Assembly: GCA_036267255.1 (NCBI GenBank)
Contig: DATAWK010000053.1
Span: 248,001-312,000, forward strand
Origin: DATAWK01 sp036267255
GTDB lineage: Bacteria; Acidobacteriota; Terriglobia; Terriglobales; Acidobacteriaceae
DNA: 64,000 bases
Direction: 5' to 3'
The translations under genes were made by a program, and so were the position numbers. The notes under the pieces were generated by a model. The model saw nothing but the letters and a program-made list of their open reading frames with translations. It had not been told where the DNA came from and did no database searches. Shown here piece after piece: positions 8,791 to 17,280 of this stretch (positions are counted from its first letter, which is position 1; the number at the start of each line of letters is the position of its first letter).

Positions 8791-9150
8791 GTGGCAAAAT
8801 TTGAACGGCATGTCTTTGTCTGTACCAATCAACGGGAGCCCGGAAGTGCCCGTCCCTGCTGCAATCCGGACGGTAAAGCGGAGTTGCATAAGTTGTTGAA
8901 ACAGGCCGCAGATGCGGCTGGGCTCAAGGCGACGGTGCGCATCAACAAATCGGGCTGTCTGGACCAGTGCGAGCATGGGCCCACCGTGGTCGTTTATCCT
9001 GGGGGTGTCTGGTACGGGGCGGTTTTGCCCGAAGATGTCGCAGAAATTGTGCAATCGCACCTGGTCGAGGGGCGTCCTGTGCAGCGTCTCATATTGCAGG
9101 ATTCCTGCGTCAATACCGCATCCTGTGCACATAAGCCGCGTAAATCCTAG
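8791..9150 (+). CDS. (2Fe-2S) thioredoxin-like ferredoxin
   Basis: This is a 119-residue protein. GTG 8791 is preferred over TTG 8773 because an AGGAG (8777-8781) sits about 9 nt upstream of it. The fold is the shethna/thioredoxin-like [2Fe-2S] ferredoxin: ligand Cys 11, Cys 23 or 24, and the pair Cys56/Cys60 in SGCLDQC, followed by EHGPTVVVYP and GGVWYG. The spacing matches the Aquifex-type ferredoxin. A C-terminal extension contributes two further Cys (QDSCVNTASC), which are not usual. It is probably a soluble electron carrier with unknown partner. The two DUF507 genes follow on the same strand. Confidence 0.87.
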   Translation: MAKFERHVFVCTNQREPGSARPCCNPDGKAELHKLLKQAADAAGLKATVRINKSGCLDQCEHGPTVVVYPGGVWYGAVLPEDVAEIVQSHLVEGRPVQRLILQDSCVNTASCAHKPRKS

Positions 9151-9209
9151 TCACTGGCGGCCATAAGGGCTGCAGATGCCGATGCGTATGCTATATTCCG
9201 GAAGGAACA

Positions 9210-9488
9210 ATGATTTTATCGAGAGATTATGTCGGTTATCTGGCGCGCAAGACGGTCAAAGGCCTGATTGACGCGAACTTGATTCGTACCGAGAAGGTCG
9301 CCATTCTCAATGAGCGCGTGAACGCCGGGCTAATGGAAGAGCTTGCGCTGGAAGATCGCATCAATGAGGAAGTGCGCGTTATTCTGGAGGCGTATCAGGA
9401 GGATATGCGGCGTTCCGGCGCCAGCTATCCGGAGATGTTCAAAAAGGTCAAGATGGAATTGGCTCGAAAGTATAAGGCTGTCCTGTGA
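9210..9488 (+). CDS. DUF507 family protein (first of tandem pair)
   Basis: This is a 92-residue, mostly helical, charged protein starting MILSRDYVGYLARK, typical of DUF507, a family of unknown function found mainly in Acidobacteria, Aquificae and Deltaproteobacteria. It ends in a RKYKAVL helix. An upstream GGAAGG (9200-9205) is the ribosome site. Its TGA overlaps the GTG start of the next gene (GTGA), so the pair is translationally coupled. The next gene belongs to the same family, indicating ancient duplication or split-family heterodimer formation. Confidence 0.85.
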   Translation: MILSRDYVGYLARKTVKGLIDANLIRTEKVAILNERVNAGLMEELALEDRINEEVRVILEAYQEDMRRSGASYPEMFKKVKMELARKYKAVL

Positions 9489-9760
9489 GAATTTCGCGCG
9501 ACAAAGTGAACAAGTTGGCCCACGTGGTGGCCGACACGCTGGCAGAAGTCAATGAATGCGATTTTCTGGAAGATCGCAACACCATCCGGCAACAGGCACG
9601 CGGCATCCTGGAAAAATTGTTGACCGAGGAGATGCGGATTGATACCGCAGCACGTCTCAAGGTACAGTCCCACAAAAAAAATATCCCCGAAGGCAGTCAG
9701 GAATGGGACATCCTGTATCGCAAGTATTACAACGACGAAGTAAAAAAGCTCGGCATTTAA
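9485..9760 (+). CDS. DUF507 family protein (second of tandem pair)
   Basis: This is a 91-residue protein starting at GTG 9485, overlapping the stop of the preceding DUF507 gene by 4 nt. The N-terminus MRISRDKVNKLAHVVADTL and the C-terminus DILYRKYYNDEVKKLG are characteristic of DUF507. The shared I-L-S/I-S-R-D start and the K-Y ending suggest the two proteins have the same fold and may form a heteromer, which is inference. The function is unknown. No membrane segment or catalytic motif is visible. Confidence 0.85.
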   Translation: MRISRDKVNKLAHVVADTLAEVNECDFLEDRNTIRQQARGILEKLLTEEMRIDTAARLKVQSHKKNIPEGSQEWDILYRKYYNDEVKKLGI

Positions 9761-9793
9761 CCCTCCCCTTATTTGTCAGGCGGCTTCTTGCAG

Positions 9794-10561
9794 ATGTTGG
9801 TTTCAGCCCGCGGTCAAAGGACGTTTCTCGCTACGATCGCTTGTTTATGGGCGCTTTTATTGTTTCCAGCACTCCTCTTGGCACAAAATCCGGAACCACC
9901 CTATCAGTCGCAATTCTGGTCTCGTAAAAACAGCTTTGGGTTGTTCGTGGAAGGTGCACCAACCTCTTCGCACATGCTGATAGGCACCACGCGCCAGCGT
10001 GTACTCCTGGCTTTGGGTGGTGCATATAGTCGGCGCATCTTTGTCACGGGCCCCGTTGCCTTCTCCTACAATGTTGAGTTTCGACCGGTCATGATGGAAA
10101 GCGACCCGGTCTTGCGCAGCCTCAACAGTTTTTTGAAGGGCCCGGTTTCCTTTACGCCCGCCATGCCCGTCATCAATCCCCATAATCTCATCGAAGATCC
10201 CAATTTAGTGATGTACACGATCGGCGGTTATAACGATGCCGTATTCGGGCGTCGATGGACCTATGCTGGGGGACTCTCCCCGCTGGGTTTCCAGTTTCAT
10301 TTTCTCAACCGGCATCGCTGGCAGCCGGAGCTGATCGGCCAGGCCGGATTCATGGTCTCGCCGCGCGATCTGCCCATCTTCAACAGTTCGCAGTTCAACT
10401 TCACGTTTCAGTTCGGCGCCGGCCTGGAGTACTACTATGCGAACCAGCGTTCGCTCATGTTCGAATACCGCTACCATCATTTTTCCAATGACTTCACCGG
10501 CACCAATAACCCGGGCACGGATTCGGGAGTTTACAAGCTGACCTACTGGTTTGGGCATTAA
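9794..10561 (+). CDS. PagL-like lipid A 3-O-deacylase / acyloxyacyl hydrolase
   Basis: This is a 255-residue exported protein. I prefer ATG 9794 (AGGCGG 10 nt upstream) over TTG 9773. The N-terminus is a signal peptide with a hydrophobic core LATIACLWALLLFPALLLAQ. Near the C-terminus it has YRYHHFSNDFTG followed by NNPGTDSGVY, matching the PagL signature H-x-S-N...NPG, in which His and Ser are catalytic and a downstream acidic residue completes the triad. The terminal KLTYWFGH ends in an aromatic pattern typical of an outer-membrane beta-barrel. PagL removes the 3-O acyl chain of lipid A in the outer membrane. It is longer than classical PagL (about 185 aa). Confidence 0.78.
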   Translation: MLVSARGQRTFLATIACLWALLLFPALLLAQNPEPPYQSQFWSRKNSFGLFVEGAPTSSHMLIGTTRQRVLLALGGAYSRRIFVTGPVAFSYNVEFRPVMMESDPVLRSLNSFLKGPVSFTPAMPVINPHNLIEDPNLVMYTIGGYNDAVFGRRWTYAGGLSPLGFQFHFLNRHRWQPELIGQAGFMVSPRDLPIFNSSQFNFTFQFGAGLEYYYANQRSLMFEYRYHHFSNDFTGTNNPGTDSGVYKLTYWFGH

Positions 10562-10630
10562 CTCGTTCTTTTACTGCTTCCGTTGTATCGCAGCATTCGC
10601 AAACGAAGGTCGAGACGGGGATCACGCAGC

Positions 10631-12073
10631 ATGAACGATTGCAATACAAGGACGCGCACACGGTCAGGCCCACGCCGGATCGCGCCAATTCCCGTTGCCG
10701 GTAAACCCCTGCAATTTTCGCGCCTTGCATCTTCGCTTCCTGTCCTGTTTTTCGTCTTTCTGCTTGCTGCCGCTTTGACTGGTTGTGGCGTCTCCGGCAA
10801 CAGTTCGTATCAGCCACCCGACGTCGTCCCGCCAACGGTATTCCCGGCTGCTTCCACGCAAACATGGTTGCAGCAGTTTGGTACGAATACGTTGTTACCG
10901 CCGGCCCGTGGAGCTACCACCGCTGCGGATAATCCAACCGGTGTTGCTGTCGATCTGCACGGCAACATCGTGGTTGCCGGCTACACCTATGGCGCCTTTC
11001 CTGGATACAGCAATGCTGCAGCCGTGCCGGAAGGCTTTCTGGCGAAGTTTCGCAATGACGGAAAACGGGTCTGGCTCCGTCAGTTCCAGCAACAGCAGGC
11101 TATCGGGTGCAATCAAATTGCAATCGACAGGCACGGAAATATCTTGACGGTAGCGTTGCAATCGACAGGGTCGGCAGGCGGTACTTCAACAGGCGCCAAC
11201 GCAACCGTGGTTGATAAATTCAGCCGGCGGGGTCATTTACGGTGGACACATCCTGTTCCATTGACAAGCACTTTTTCCGGGGCAGCCATTGCGGTGGATT
11301 CCCAGGGAAATATCGCCGTCATGGTTGCGCAGCAGGCTACATCCCAGGGTTTGGTTTCTTCCATTGTGCTCAAGCTCGACGGTGCTACGGGGCAGGTACT
11401 CTGGCAACAGACATTGAATGGTGGAACCTACAATAGTTTCGGCGCCATTGCGATCGATAGCCTGGGAAACGTGATTGTGATTGGAGTCGCCAAGGTCTCC
11501 ACCTCGGGATACATCTCCGGAGAGCAGACACAGATCGTCAAGTTAGCGTCAGACGATGGTCAACGGCTCTGGATACAGCAGCCATACAGTCAGATGGATT
11601 TTGGTCGCAAAGTCTTTTACAGTGTCGCGGTGGATGCCCAGGACAACATTCTTGTCGGCGGTACTACGTATACCTACCCCGTGCAATGCTTGCTGGGAAA
11701 ATTTAGCGGAGAGACCGGCAAGCCCATTTGGCAACAACAATTCAGCGCTATCGGGGGCAGCTTTCTCACCACCGTCAATGTCGATCCGGAAGGCAATGTG
11801 ATCGCCACCGGGACAACGCAGGGAAATTTTGCTTCCAGCTTCACGTTGCCGGCGCAAAACAACTTCGTTGTGAAGTTTAATCCTGATGGGCAAAATATTT
11901 GGGCGCAGCAATTCGGCACTGGCCCCGTCACCTTGTTAGGCAGCACTGGACCGTTTGTGACAACGGACGCGCAGGGAAACATCATAGTGACTGGCATGAC
12001 GACCGGTGCCTATCAGGGATTCAGCAATCCGAAACATGCAGCAGAAGTGTACCTTGTGAAGTTTGGCCCATAG
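10631..12073 (+). CDS. SBBP-type beta-propeller repeat lipoprotein
   Basis: This is a 480-residue protein from ATG 10631; TTG 10583 is an unsupported earlier start. The long signal region ends in a lipobox LTGC (hydrophobic stretch LPVLFFVFLLAAALTGC), so it is a predicted lipoprotein. The rest consists of about six repeats of the pattern D-x-x-G-N-I-x-V-x-G-x-T followed by K-x-G/W-x-Q-Q-F, such as DLHGNIVVAGYTYGAF and DAQGNIIVTGMTTGAY, the SBBP (seven-bladed beta-propeller) signature. Function is unknown; such proteins are usually cell-surface scaffolds. It sits 69 bp downstream of the PagL-like gene. No partner gene is obvious. Confidence 0.8.
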   Translation: MNDCNTRTRTRSGPRRIAPIPVAGKPLQFSRLASSLPVLFFVFLLAAALTGCGVSGNSSYQPPDVVPPTVFPAASTQTWLQQFGTNTLLPPARGATTAADNPTGVAVDLHGNIVVAGYTYGAFPGYSNAAAVPEGFLAKFRNDGKRVWLRQFQQQQAIGCNQIAIDRHGNILTVALQSTGSAGGTSTGANATVVDKFSRRGHLRWTHPVPLTSTFSGAAIAVDSQGNIAVMVAQQATSQGLVSSIVLKLDGATGQVLWQQTLNGGTYNSFGAIAIDSLGNVIVIGVAKVSTSGYISGEQTQIVKLASDDGQRLWIQQPYSQMDFGRKVFYSVAVDAQDNILVGGTTYTYPVQCLLGKFSGETGKPIWQQQFSAIGGSFLTTVNVDPEGNVIATGTTQGNFASSFTLPAQNNFVVKFNPDGQNIWAQQFGTGPVTLLGSTGPFVTTDAQGNIIVTGMTTGAYQGFSNPKHAAEVYLVKFGP

Positions 12074-12138
12074 CGCATTTCTCACTATGTTCCGAGCTGT
12101 CTCGTCGGTCGCCATCCCTACTTCAACTCATCCCACCG

Positions 12139-12156
12139 CAGTATCTGTGCTTTTGC
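12139..12156. repeat. Dispersed repeat copy (single arm)
   Basis: The 18 bases CAGTATCTGTGCTTTTGC here are identical to 48073-48090, and the flanking AACTCA is also shared. At 48 kb this sequence forms one arm of an inverted-repeat element. In this place only one arm is seen, directly after the eda stop codon. Confidence 0.55.
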
Positions 12157-12157
12157 T

Positions 12158-12817
12158 TTAGTGCCCGCGTGCCTGCTGCGTAATCGCCAGATATTTCCGC
12201 GCACTCTCGGTGATGATCTCCGGATGACCGTTGGCGATGGCCTTGTTGTCGACCAGGTCCCCGCCCACACCCAAAGCAAATGCTCCTGCTTCCAAAAATT
12301 CCGCAGCCGTGGCCAGCGAAACACCGCCAGTAGGAATCAGATCAATCTGCGGCAGCGGTGCTTTCACCGCCTTCAGATATTTCGCTCCGCCAACCGCGCT
12401 GCAAGGGAAAACCTTCACAGCGTCGGCTCCCGCCTGCCATGCTGCCACAATTTCCGTCGGTGTCAGCGCGCCCGGCAGGATAGGGACACTGTACCTGCGG
12501 CATAGCTCAATCGTGCGCAGGTCGAGCGCAGGGCTCACAACAAACTGCGCTCCAGCCAGAATGCAGGCGCGTGCTGTTTCGGCATCCAGGACTGTCCCGG
12601 CGCCTATCAGCAATCGGTCGCCGCCATGCTCCACCAGGTGCTCGATCACGCGGATCGCTCCCGGTACGGTCATCGTGACTTCGAGAATTGGAACGCCACC
12701 GGCTTCGATCGCCTGCGCAATGGCCAGCGCCTCGTTGGCAGACGTTGCTCGCAACACCGGCACGATGCCGATCTGGTGCATCCGTGCCAGCACTTCTGTC
12801 TTTTTCAGTTTTCCCAT
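12158..12817 (-). CDS. eda: KDPG/KHG aldolase
   Basis: This 219-residue enzyme cleaves 2-keto-3-deoxy-6-phosphogluconate to pyruvate and glyceraldehyde-3-phosphate. The catalytic Glu is E46 in PILEVTMT and the Schiff-base Lys is K135 in GADAVKVFPCS. The glycine-rich phosphate site is LIPTGGVSLATAAEFLEAGA. Length and motifs are normal for the class I Eda trimer. It is the last gene of a minus-strand run transporter-kdgK-eda and completes the galacturonate/glucuronate branch of this locus. An 18-base sequence that recurs at 48 kb lies immediately downstream of the stop. Confidence 0.95.
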   Translation of the reverse strand: MGKLKKTEVLARMHQIGIVPVLRATSANEALAIAQAIEAGGVPILEVTMTVPGAIRVIEHLVEHGGDRLLIGAGTVLDAETARACILAGAQFVVSPALDLRTIELCRRYSVPILPGALTPTEIVAAWQAGADAVKVFPCSAVGGAKYLKAVKAPLPQIDLIPTGGVSLATAAEFLEAGAFALGVGGDLVDNKAIANGHPEIITESARKYLAITQQARGH

Positions 12818-12864
12818 GGAGTCTCTTTTCTTCCCGTTCTTTGTATCGATTCCGTAAATCTACC

Positions 12865-13974
12865 CTAGCGAACCACGCGTGCCGAAGCGCCTTTCATAAT
12901 GCGCTCCACTTCGTTCAGCGTCGCCATCGTGGTATCGCCGGGCGTCGTCATGGCGAGTGCGCCGTGCGCACATCCGCAATCCACCGCATACTGCGGTCCG
13001 CGCCCTGTCAGAAAGCCGTAAATCAGCCCCGAGGCAAACGAGTCTCCACCGCCCACACGATCGAAAATTTCCAGGTCCGGCATCGGCCGCGCTTCATAAA
13101 ATGCCCCGTTGTAATAACACACTGCGCCCCAGTCGTTGATCGTTGCCGACTTCGCATTGCGCAGCGTGGTCGCGACCACCTTAAAGTTTGGATACGCTGT
13201 CACAACCTGTTCGATCATTCTGCGAAAACTCTCCGTGCTCAGGTGCGAGAGATTTTCATCCACACCCTCCACTTTGAATCCCAGCGCCGCAGTAAAGTCC
13301 TCTTCGTTGCCCAGCATCACATCCACATACTGCGCCAGCTCGCGATTCACCTCTGTGGCCCGCTTTTGTCCGCCAATCGCCTTCCACAGCGAATCGCGAT
13401 AGTTCAGGTCATACGAAACGACGACGCCATGCTTTCGCGCCGACAGCATCGCCTCGCGCGCGACCTCTGGCGTACTTTCAGAAAGCGCGCAGAAGATGCC
13501 TCCCGTATGCAGCCAGCGCGCGCCTTCTTTGCTGAAAATGCTGTCCCAGTCCACCTGTCCCGGTTTCAGTTGTGCAATGGCCGTGTGTCCGCGATCCGAG
13601 CACCCCAGCGCCGCGCGCACACCAAACCCGCGCTCAGTAAAGTTCAGACCGTTGCGTACCGTACGGCCCACGCCGTCATACGGCGCCCAGATCAGATGCG
13701 AAAGATCGACGCCGCCCTGCAGCATCAGGTCTTCGACCAGCCTTCCCACGGGATTATCCGCCAGTGCCGTGACAATCGCTGTTCGCATGCCAAAGCAGCG
13801 CCGCAGCCCGCGAGCAACGTTGTACTCGCCGCCACCCTCCCACACGCGGAATGTGCGCGTCGTCGCAACGCGCTCCTCGCCCGGATCCAGCCGCAACATC
13901 ACCTCGCCCAGGCTCACCAGATCCCAGCGGCATGTGTCTTTCGGTCGAACTTCCAATTCCTTTTGCTGCGCCAT
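12865..13974 (-). CDS. kdgK: 2-keto-3-deoxygluconate kinase (PfkB family)
   Basis: This is a 369-residue ribokinase-fold sugar kinase. The N-terminal motif is LVSLGEVMLRLDPG, followed by the sugar-binding EGGGEYNVARGLRR. The C-terminal PfkB signature is RVGGGDSFASGLIYGF, with the catalytic Asp in GGGDS. It phosphorylates KDG to KDPG. The assignment to KDG rather than another sugar rests on its place directly upstream of eda (47 bp gap) and downstream of the hexuronate-type transporter. It is somewhat longer than E. coli KdgK (309 aa), with extra residues in the lid region. Confidence 0.88.
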   Translation of the reverse strand: MAQQKELEVRPKDTCRWDLVSLGEVMLRLDPGEERVATTRTFRVWEGGGEYNVARGLRRCFGMRTAIVTALADNPVGRLVEDLMLQGGVDLSHLIWAPYDGVGRTVRNGLNFTERGFGVRAALGCSDRGHTAIAQLKPGQVDWDSIFSKEGARWLHTGGIFCALSESTPEVAREAMLSARKHGVVVSYDLNYRDSLWKAIGGQKRATEVNRELAQYVDVMLGNEEDFTAALGFKVEGVDENLSHLSTESFRRMIEQVVTAYPNFKVVATTLRNAKSATINDWGAVCYYNGAFYEARPMPDLEIFDRVGGGDSFASGLIYGFLTGRGPQYAVDCGCAHGALAMTTPGDTTMATLNEVERIMKGASARVVR

Positions 13975-14006
13975 TCTGTTTTCTATTTTCCTTTTCTACA
14001 GAAATT

Positions 14007-15320
14007 TTATGGTGCGACAACATCTTTCGTCACGTGCAACTGGCGCGGTGCCAGCAACTGCATAACTAGCATAGCTGTTAGATAGGCGAATCCTGCAAGT
14101 GCAAACAGCGGCGCGTAACTATGCGTCAGCTGCAGCACCCAACCCACCAGGGCCGAGAAGAAAACCGCGGCAATCGAGGAACACAGCGTTCCCATGCCCA
14201 CAATCGTCGCCACCGTGCCGCGTGGAAACATATCCGATGCCGTCGTGAATAGATTTGCGGACCACCCCTGGTGTGCCGCCGTGACCACGCCAAGAATACC
14301 AATCACAATCCACATGTGCGATGTATGGCTTACCAGCAGAATCGGCAGAGCGCCCAGCGCGCAAATCAGCAGCGCAGCCTTGCGTGCTCGTACGATGCTG
14401 GCCCCATGGCGCAGGAACCATTTTGGCAGCCAGCCTCCGCCCACGCTGCCCATATCGGACAGAACATAGATGACAATCAAGGGCAGTCCAATGTGGCTCA
14501 GGCCCAGGTGATATCTCTGGTCCAGAAACTTCGGTAACCAGTAAAGATAAAACCACCAGATGGGATCGGTCAGCGACTTGGCCAGCATGAACGCCCAGCT
14601 TTGTCGATAGCGCAGCAATTGTCGCCAGCCCATGCGCTCTGCCTCGATCGACTCCGATTGCCCCGCGCGAATGTAAGCAAACTCCTGCGGCGAAATGTCC
14701 GGATGCTTCTCCGGCGGTTGATAGTAGCCCAGCCACCACGCCAGCCACACAATTCCCAATCCGCCGACAAACAGGAACGCCGCGCGCCAGCCGTAATGGA
14801 TTGCAATCCACGGCACGCATAGCGGAGCCAGGATTGCGCCGACATTCGCACCAGCGTTGAAGATGCCGGTGGCAAAAGAGCGTTCCTTCTGCGGAAACCA
14901 TTCCGCCGTGGTCTTGATCGCGGCAGGGAAGTTGCCGGCCTCGCCCAGGCCGAGAAAAAAGCGTGCAACGCCAAAGCCGAAAATCGAATGCACCAGCGCG
15001 TGTCCGGCAGATGCCACGCTCCAGACCACCATCATCAGGGCATATCCAACCCGCGTGCCGATGCGGTCAATCAAGGGCCCGGCAAACGTCAGCCCAATGG
15101 CATAGGCCAGTTGAAAACAACCGATGATGTAGCCGTACTGCGCTTCGGTCCAGTGAAACTGCTGCTGCAGTGTATCGGCCAGAATGCCCAGCACCTGGCG
15201 ATCCAGATAATTCTTCGACGTTGCGAAGAACAGCATGGCGCAGATCACCCAGCGCACACGGCTTCCGCCGCCAGAAGCGGGCAAAATTGCTTCGTCGCTC
15301 ACCCTGGTCGGCTCAGACAT
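14007..15320 (-). CDS. MFS hexuronate-type transporter (ExuT/anion:cation symporter family)
   Basis: This is a protein of about 437 residues with 12 predicted membrane segments. Early motifs match the ACS family: KNYLDRQVLGILADTLQQQF after TM1, then GEAGNFPAAIKTTAEWFP and a FNAGANVGAILAPL segment. ExuT and related carriers import galacturonate and glucuronate by proton symport. ATG 15320 (MSEPTRV) is chosen; ATG 15332 and TTG 15371 are possible earlier starts in frame. It leads the minus-strand cluster to kdgK (32 bp) and eda, and diverges from the GntR regulator. Substrate assignment is inference from family and context. Confidence 0.88.
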   Translation of the reverse strand: MSEPTRVSDEAILPASGGGSRVRWVICAMLFFATSKNYLDRQVLGILADTLQQQFHWTEAQYGYIIGCFQLAYAIGLTFAGPLIDRIGTRVGYALMMVVWSVASAGHALVHSIFGFGVARFFLGLGEAGNFPAAIKTTAEWFPQKERSFATGIFNAGANVGAILAPLCVPWIAIHYGWRAAFLFVGGLGIVWLAWWLGYYQPPEKHPDISPQEFAYIRAGQSESIEAERMGWRQLLRYRQSWAFMLAKSLTDPIWWFYLYWLPKFLDQRYHLGLSHIGLPLIVIYVLSDMGSVGGGWLPKWFLRHGASIVRARKAALLICALGALPILLVSHTSHMWIVIGILGVVTAAHQGWSANLFTTASDMFPRGTVATIVGMGTLCSSIAAVFFSALVGWVLQLTHSYAPLFALAGFAYLTAMLVMQLLAPRQLHVTKDVVAP

Positions 15321-15473
15321 GGGTACTTGCATCCCGGCGGTCGCGGGCACGAGTGGATTGTTCTGGCGCAAGTTTCATCTATGGCAGTATATGCGGTCGC
15401 AGCAATACGGATTGATATGGTTGTGTACGTTTGTGGTGTTTTGCGTTTCTTTGTCTGTGATACCCTCCCGGCA

Positions 15474-16286
15474 ATGGCGAAGGTTACTCCAAAAACCATT
15501 TCATCCCTTCAGAAAAAAAAGAAGACGGACCCCTCTTGTAGCCAAAGCAAGTTGACCATGCATGTCGTGGAGCATTTGCGCCAGATGATCCAGAAAGGAG
15601 AACTGGAACCGGGTGCCCGGCTGCCTGCGGAACGCGACCTCGCGCTGCGGCTGAATGTAAGCCGCGCCAGTCTTCGCGCCGGTATCGGATTCTTGTCTGC
15701 GATGGGCGTGCTGCAATCGCGCCATGGATCCGGTACGTTTGTCGCGGAAGGGCCGCCCGCGCTCGACGGCAGCATGTTGCAGGTGTTGGGATCGCTGCAC
15801 GGCTATGGGCCGGAGCAGATGTTTGAAGCGCGTTTGATCCTGGAACAAAGTCTGGCAGGATTGGCTGCCGAGCGAGCCACAGCCCAGCATCTCTCGATCC
15901 TTGCCGAAGAGGTCGTCGAGATGCGCGCTGCGCTCGACAATCCACAGGAGTATTTAATCCACGACGTACGGTTTCATCGCACATTAGCGGCGGCTGCAGC
16001 GAATCCGATTTTGACGGCGCTGATGGAGACCGTAATTGCCGCGCTCTACGGCCAGCGGCGGGAAACAGTGGAATATGCGCAGGACTTGAAAGAGTCTGCC
16101 GGTATGCATCGCGCCATCTATCGCGCCATACGGGCCCGCGATGCGCGAAAGGCTCGGCGAACCATGGCGCTGCACCTGACAAATGCTCAGTTGGCGCAGG
16201 CACAGGAAACCGCCGCCACGCCCGGGAAATCGCTGCGCATGGCTCGAAAAAAAAGTCATCCCAAAGCGAATAGCGGGAAAAAGTGA
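15474..16286 (+). CDS. FadR-subfamily GntR transcriptional regulator
   Basis: This is a 270-residue protein from ATG 15474; an upstream open frame lies antisense to the transporter. The winged-helix domain (about 25-90) contains the GntR signature PGARLPAERDLALRLNVSRA followed by RHGSGTFV. The C-terminal FCD domain (about 105-245) shows the usual metal and ligand residues in DVRFHRTL, MHRAIYRAI and MALHL. It ends in a Lys-rich tail. Such proteins typically repress sugar-acid catabolic genes and release on binding the sugar acid. A TGGTCAGACCA palindrome of the FadR type lies upstream of uxaA at 17185, a likely target. It is divergent from the transporter gene. Confidence 0.9.
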   Translation: MAKVTPKTISSLQKKKKTDPSCSQSKLTMHVVEHLRQMIQKGELEPGARLPAERDLALRLNVSRASLRAGIGFLSAMGVLQSRHGSGTFVAEGPPALDGSMLQVLGSLHGYGPEQMFEARLILEQSLAGLAAERATAQHLSILAEEVVEMRAALDNPQEYLIHDVRFHRTLAAAAANPILTALMETVIAALYGQRRETVEYAQDLKESAGMHRAIYRAIRARDARKARRTMALHLTNAQLAQAQETAATPGKSLRMARKKSHPKANSGKK

Positions 16287-16308
16287 GTCGCGGCGCACGA
16301 CAGCTTTT

Positions 16309-17082
16309 CTACTGATTCACGCCGCTCGCCAGAAATCCACCATCCACCACCAGAACTTCTCCCGTCACAAACGAAGCTGCGTCAGAAGTCAAAAAAACAG
16401 CCGCACCCACCAGTTCTTCCACCTTGCCGAATCGATGCATCGGCGTCCGCAGCAAAAATTCCTTGCCGCGTTCCGTGCTATCCAGCAGCTTTGTGTTGAG
16501 CGGTGTCCGGAAAACACCCGGGGCTATCGCGTTCACGGTCACGCCCTGTTGCGCCCATTCAATCGCCAGCGATTTAGTCAGCGACGCCACGGCTGCTTTG
16601 CTGGCCGCGTAGGCGGCTACTTCGTATAGCGCCACAAATGTCGAAAGCGACGCAATGTTCAGGATGCGTCCATACTTGCGCTCCAGCATGTGCGGAGCAA
16701 AAACCTGGCAGCCGCGCAGTGTTCCTGTCAGGTTGGTTGCCAGAATGTCGTCCCAGTCCGCTTCCGGAAAATCAATCGTCGGAGCGCGCTTTGTTTTTCC
16801 GGCGCAGTTAATCAGGATGTCGATTTTGCCGAAAGCCTTGAGTGCCGCATCGCGGAGAAGCTCCAGAGACTTTCTATCGCACACATCCGACGCCACGCGC
16901 AGGGATTTGCGCCCCAGTGCTTCAATCGCGGTGGCCGTCTCCTCCACTTGCTCCACGCGCCGGGCAGACGCAGCGACATCCGCTCCAGCATCCGCCAGCC
17001 CCAGTGCCAACGCGCGGCCAATGCCAGATGTTCCGCCGATAATGACGGCAGATTTGCCTGCCAGATGGATGGATGTCGTCAT
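16309..17082 (-). CDS. SDR-family oxidoreductase (KduD/FabG-like)
   Basis: This is a 257-residue classical short-chain dehydrogenase. The cofactor motif is GGTSGIGRA (about 16-24), followed by NCAGKTKRAP, the catalytic Ser in ILNIASLS and the YAASK motif with catalytic Tyr and Lys. The C-terminus reads SFVTGEVLVVDGG, standard for the family. The residue after the second beta strand is basic (ASARR), consistent with NADP preference. Position between the GntR regulator and uxaA suggests it acts on a sugar acid, for example a keto-uronate reductase. No uxaB-like gene is seen, so it may fill that role; this is inference. It diverges from uxaA. Confidence 0.85.
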   Translation of the reverse strand: MTTSIHLAGKSAVIIGGTSGIGRALALGLADAGADVAASARRVEQVEETATAIEALGRKSLRVASDVCDRKSLELLRDAALKAFGKIDILINCAGKTKRAPTIDFPEADWDDILATNLTGTLRGCQVFAPHMLERKYGRILNIASLSTFVALYEVAAYAASKAAVASLTKSLAIEWAQQGVTVNAIAPGVFRTPLNTKLLDSTERGKEFLLRTPMHRFGKVEELVGAAVFLTSDAASFVTGEVLVVDGGFLASGVNQ

Positions 17083-17184
17083 AGCGTTGCTTTCTCCTGT
17101 GGTGGACGTACGATCATTTGCATTGTTCTGTAATCAGACTACAACGAACAAAGTTGGCGACAATGCGTGTCCATGGCGTAAAAT

Positions 17185-17195
17185 TGGTCAGACCA
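17185..17195. promoter_or_regulatory. FadR-type GntR operator TGGTCAGACCA
   Basis: The perfect 11-bp palindrome TGGTCAGACCA sits 86 bp upstream of the uxaA ATG, in the SDR-uxaA divergent intergenic region. It matches the known FadR-subfamily operator consensus TGGTNNGACCA. The cognate regulator is probably the FCD-type GntR protein encoded 1.2 kb away. No second copy is visible in the transporter-gntR intergenic region. Confidence 0.6.
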
Positions 17196-17280
17196 CTTGA
17201 AAGCCGGGCCTTGTGCGTAGAAAACGTATAAACTCGCACAGTATCGTACTTTTCTGAGCAATATTTTGGACGCAGATAAT

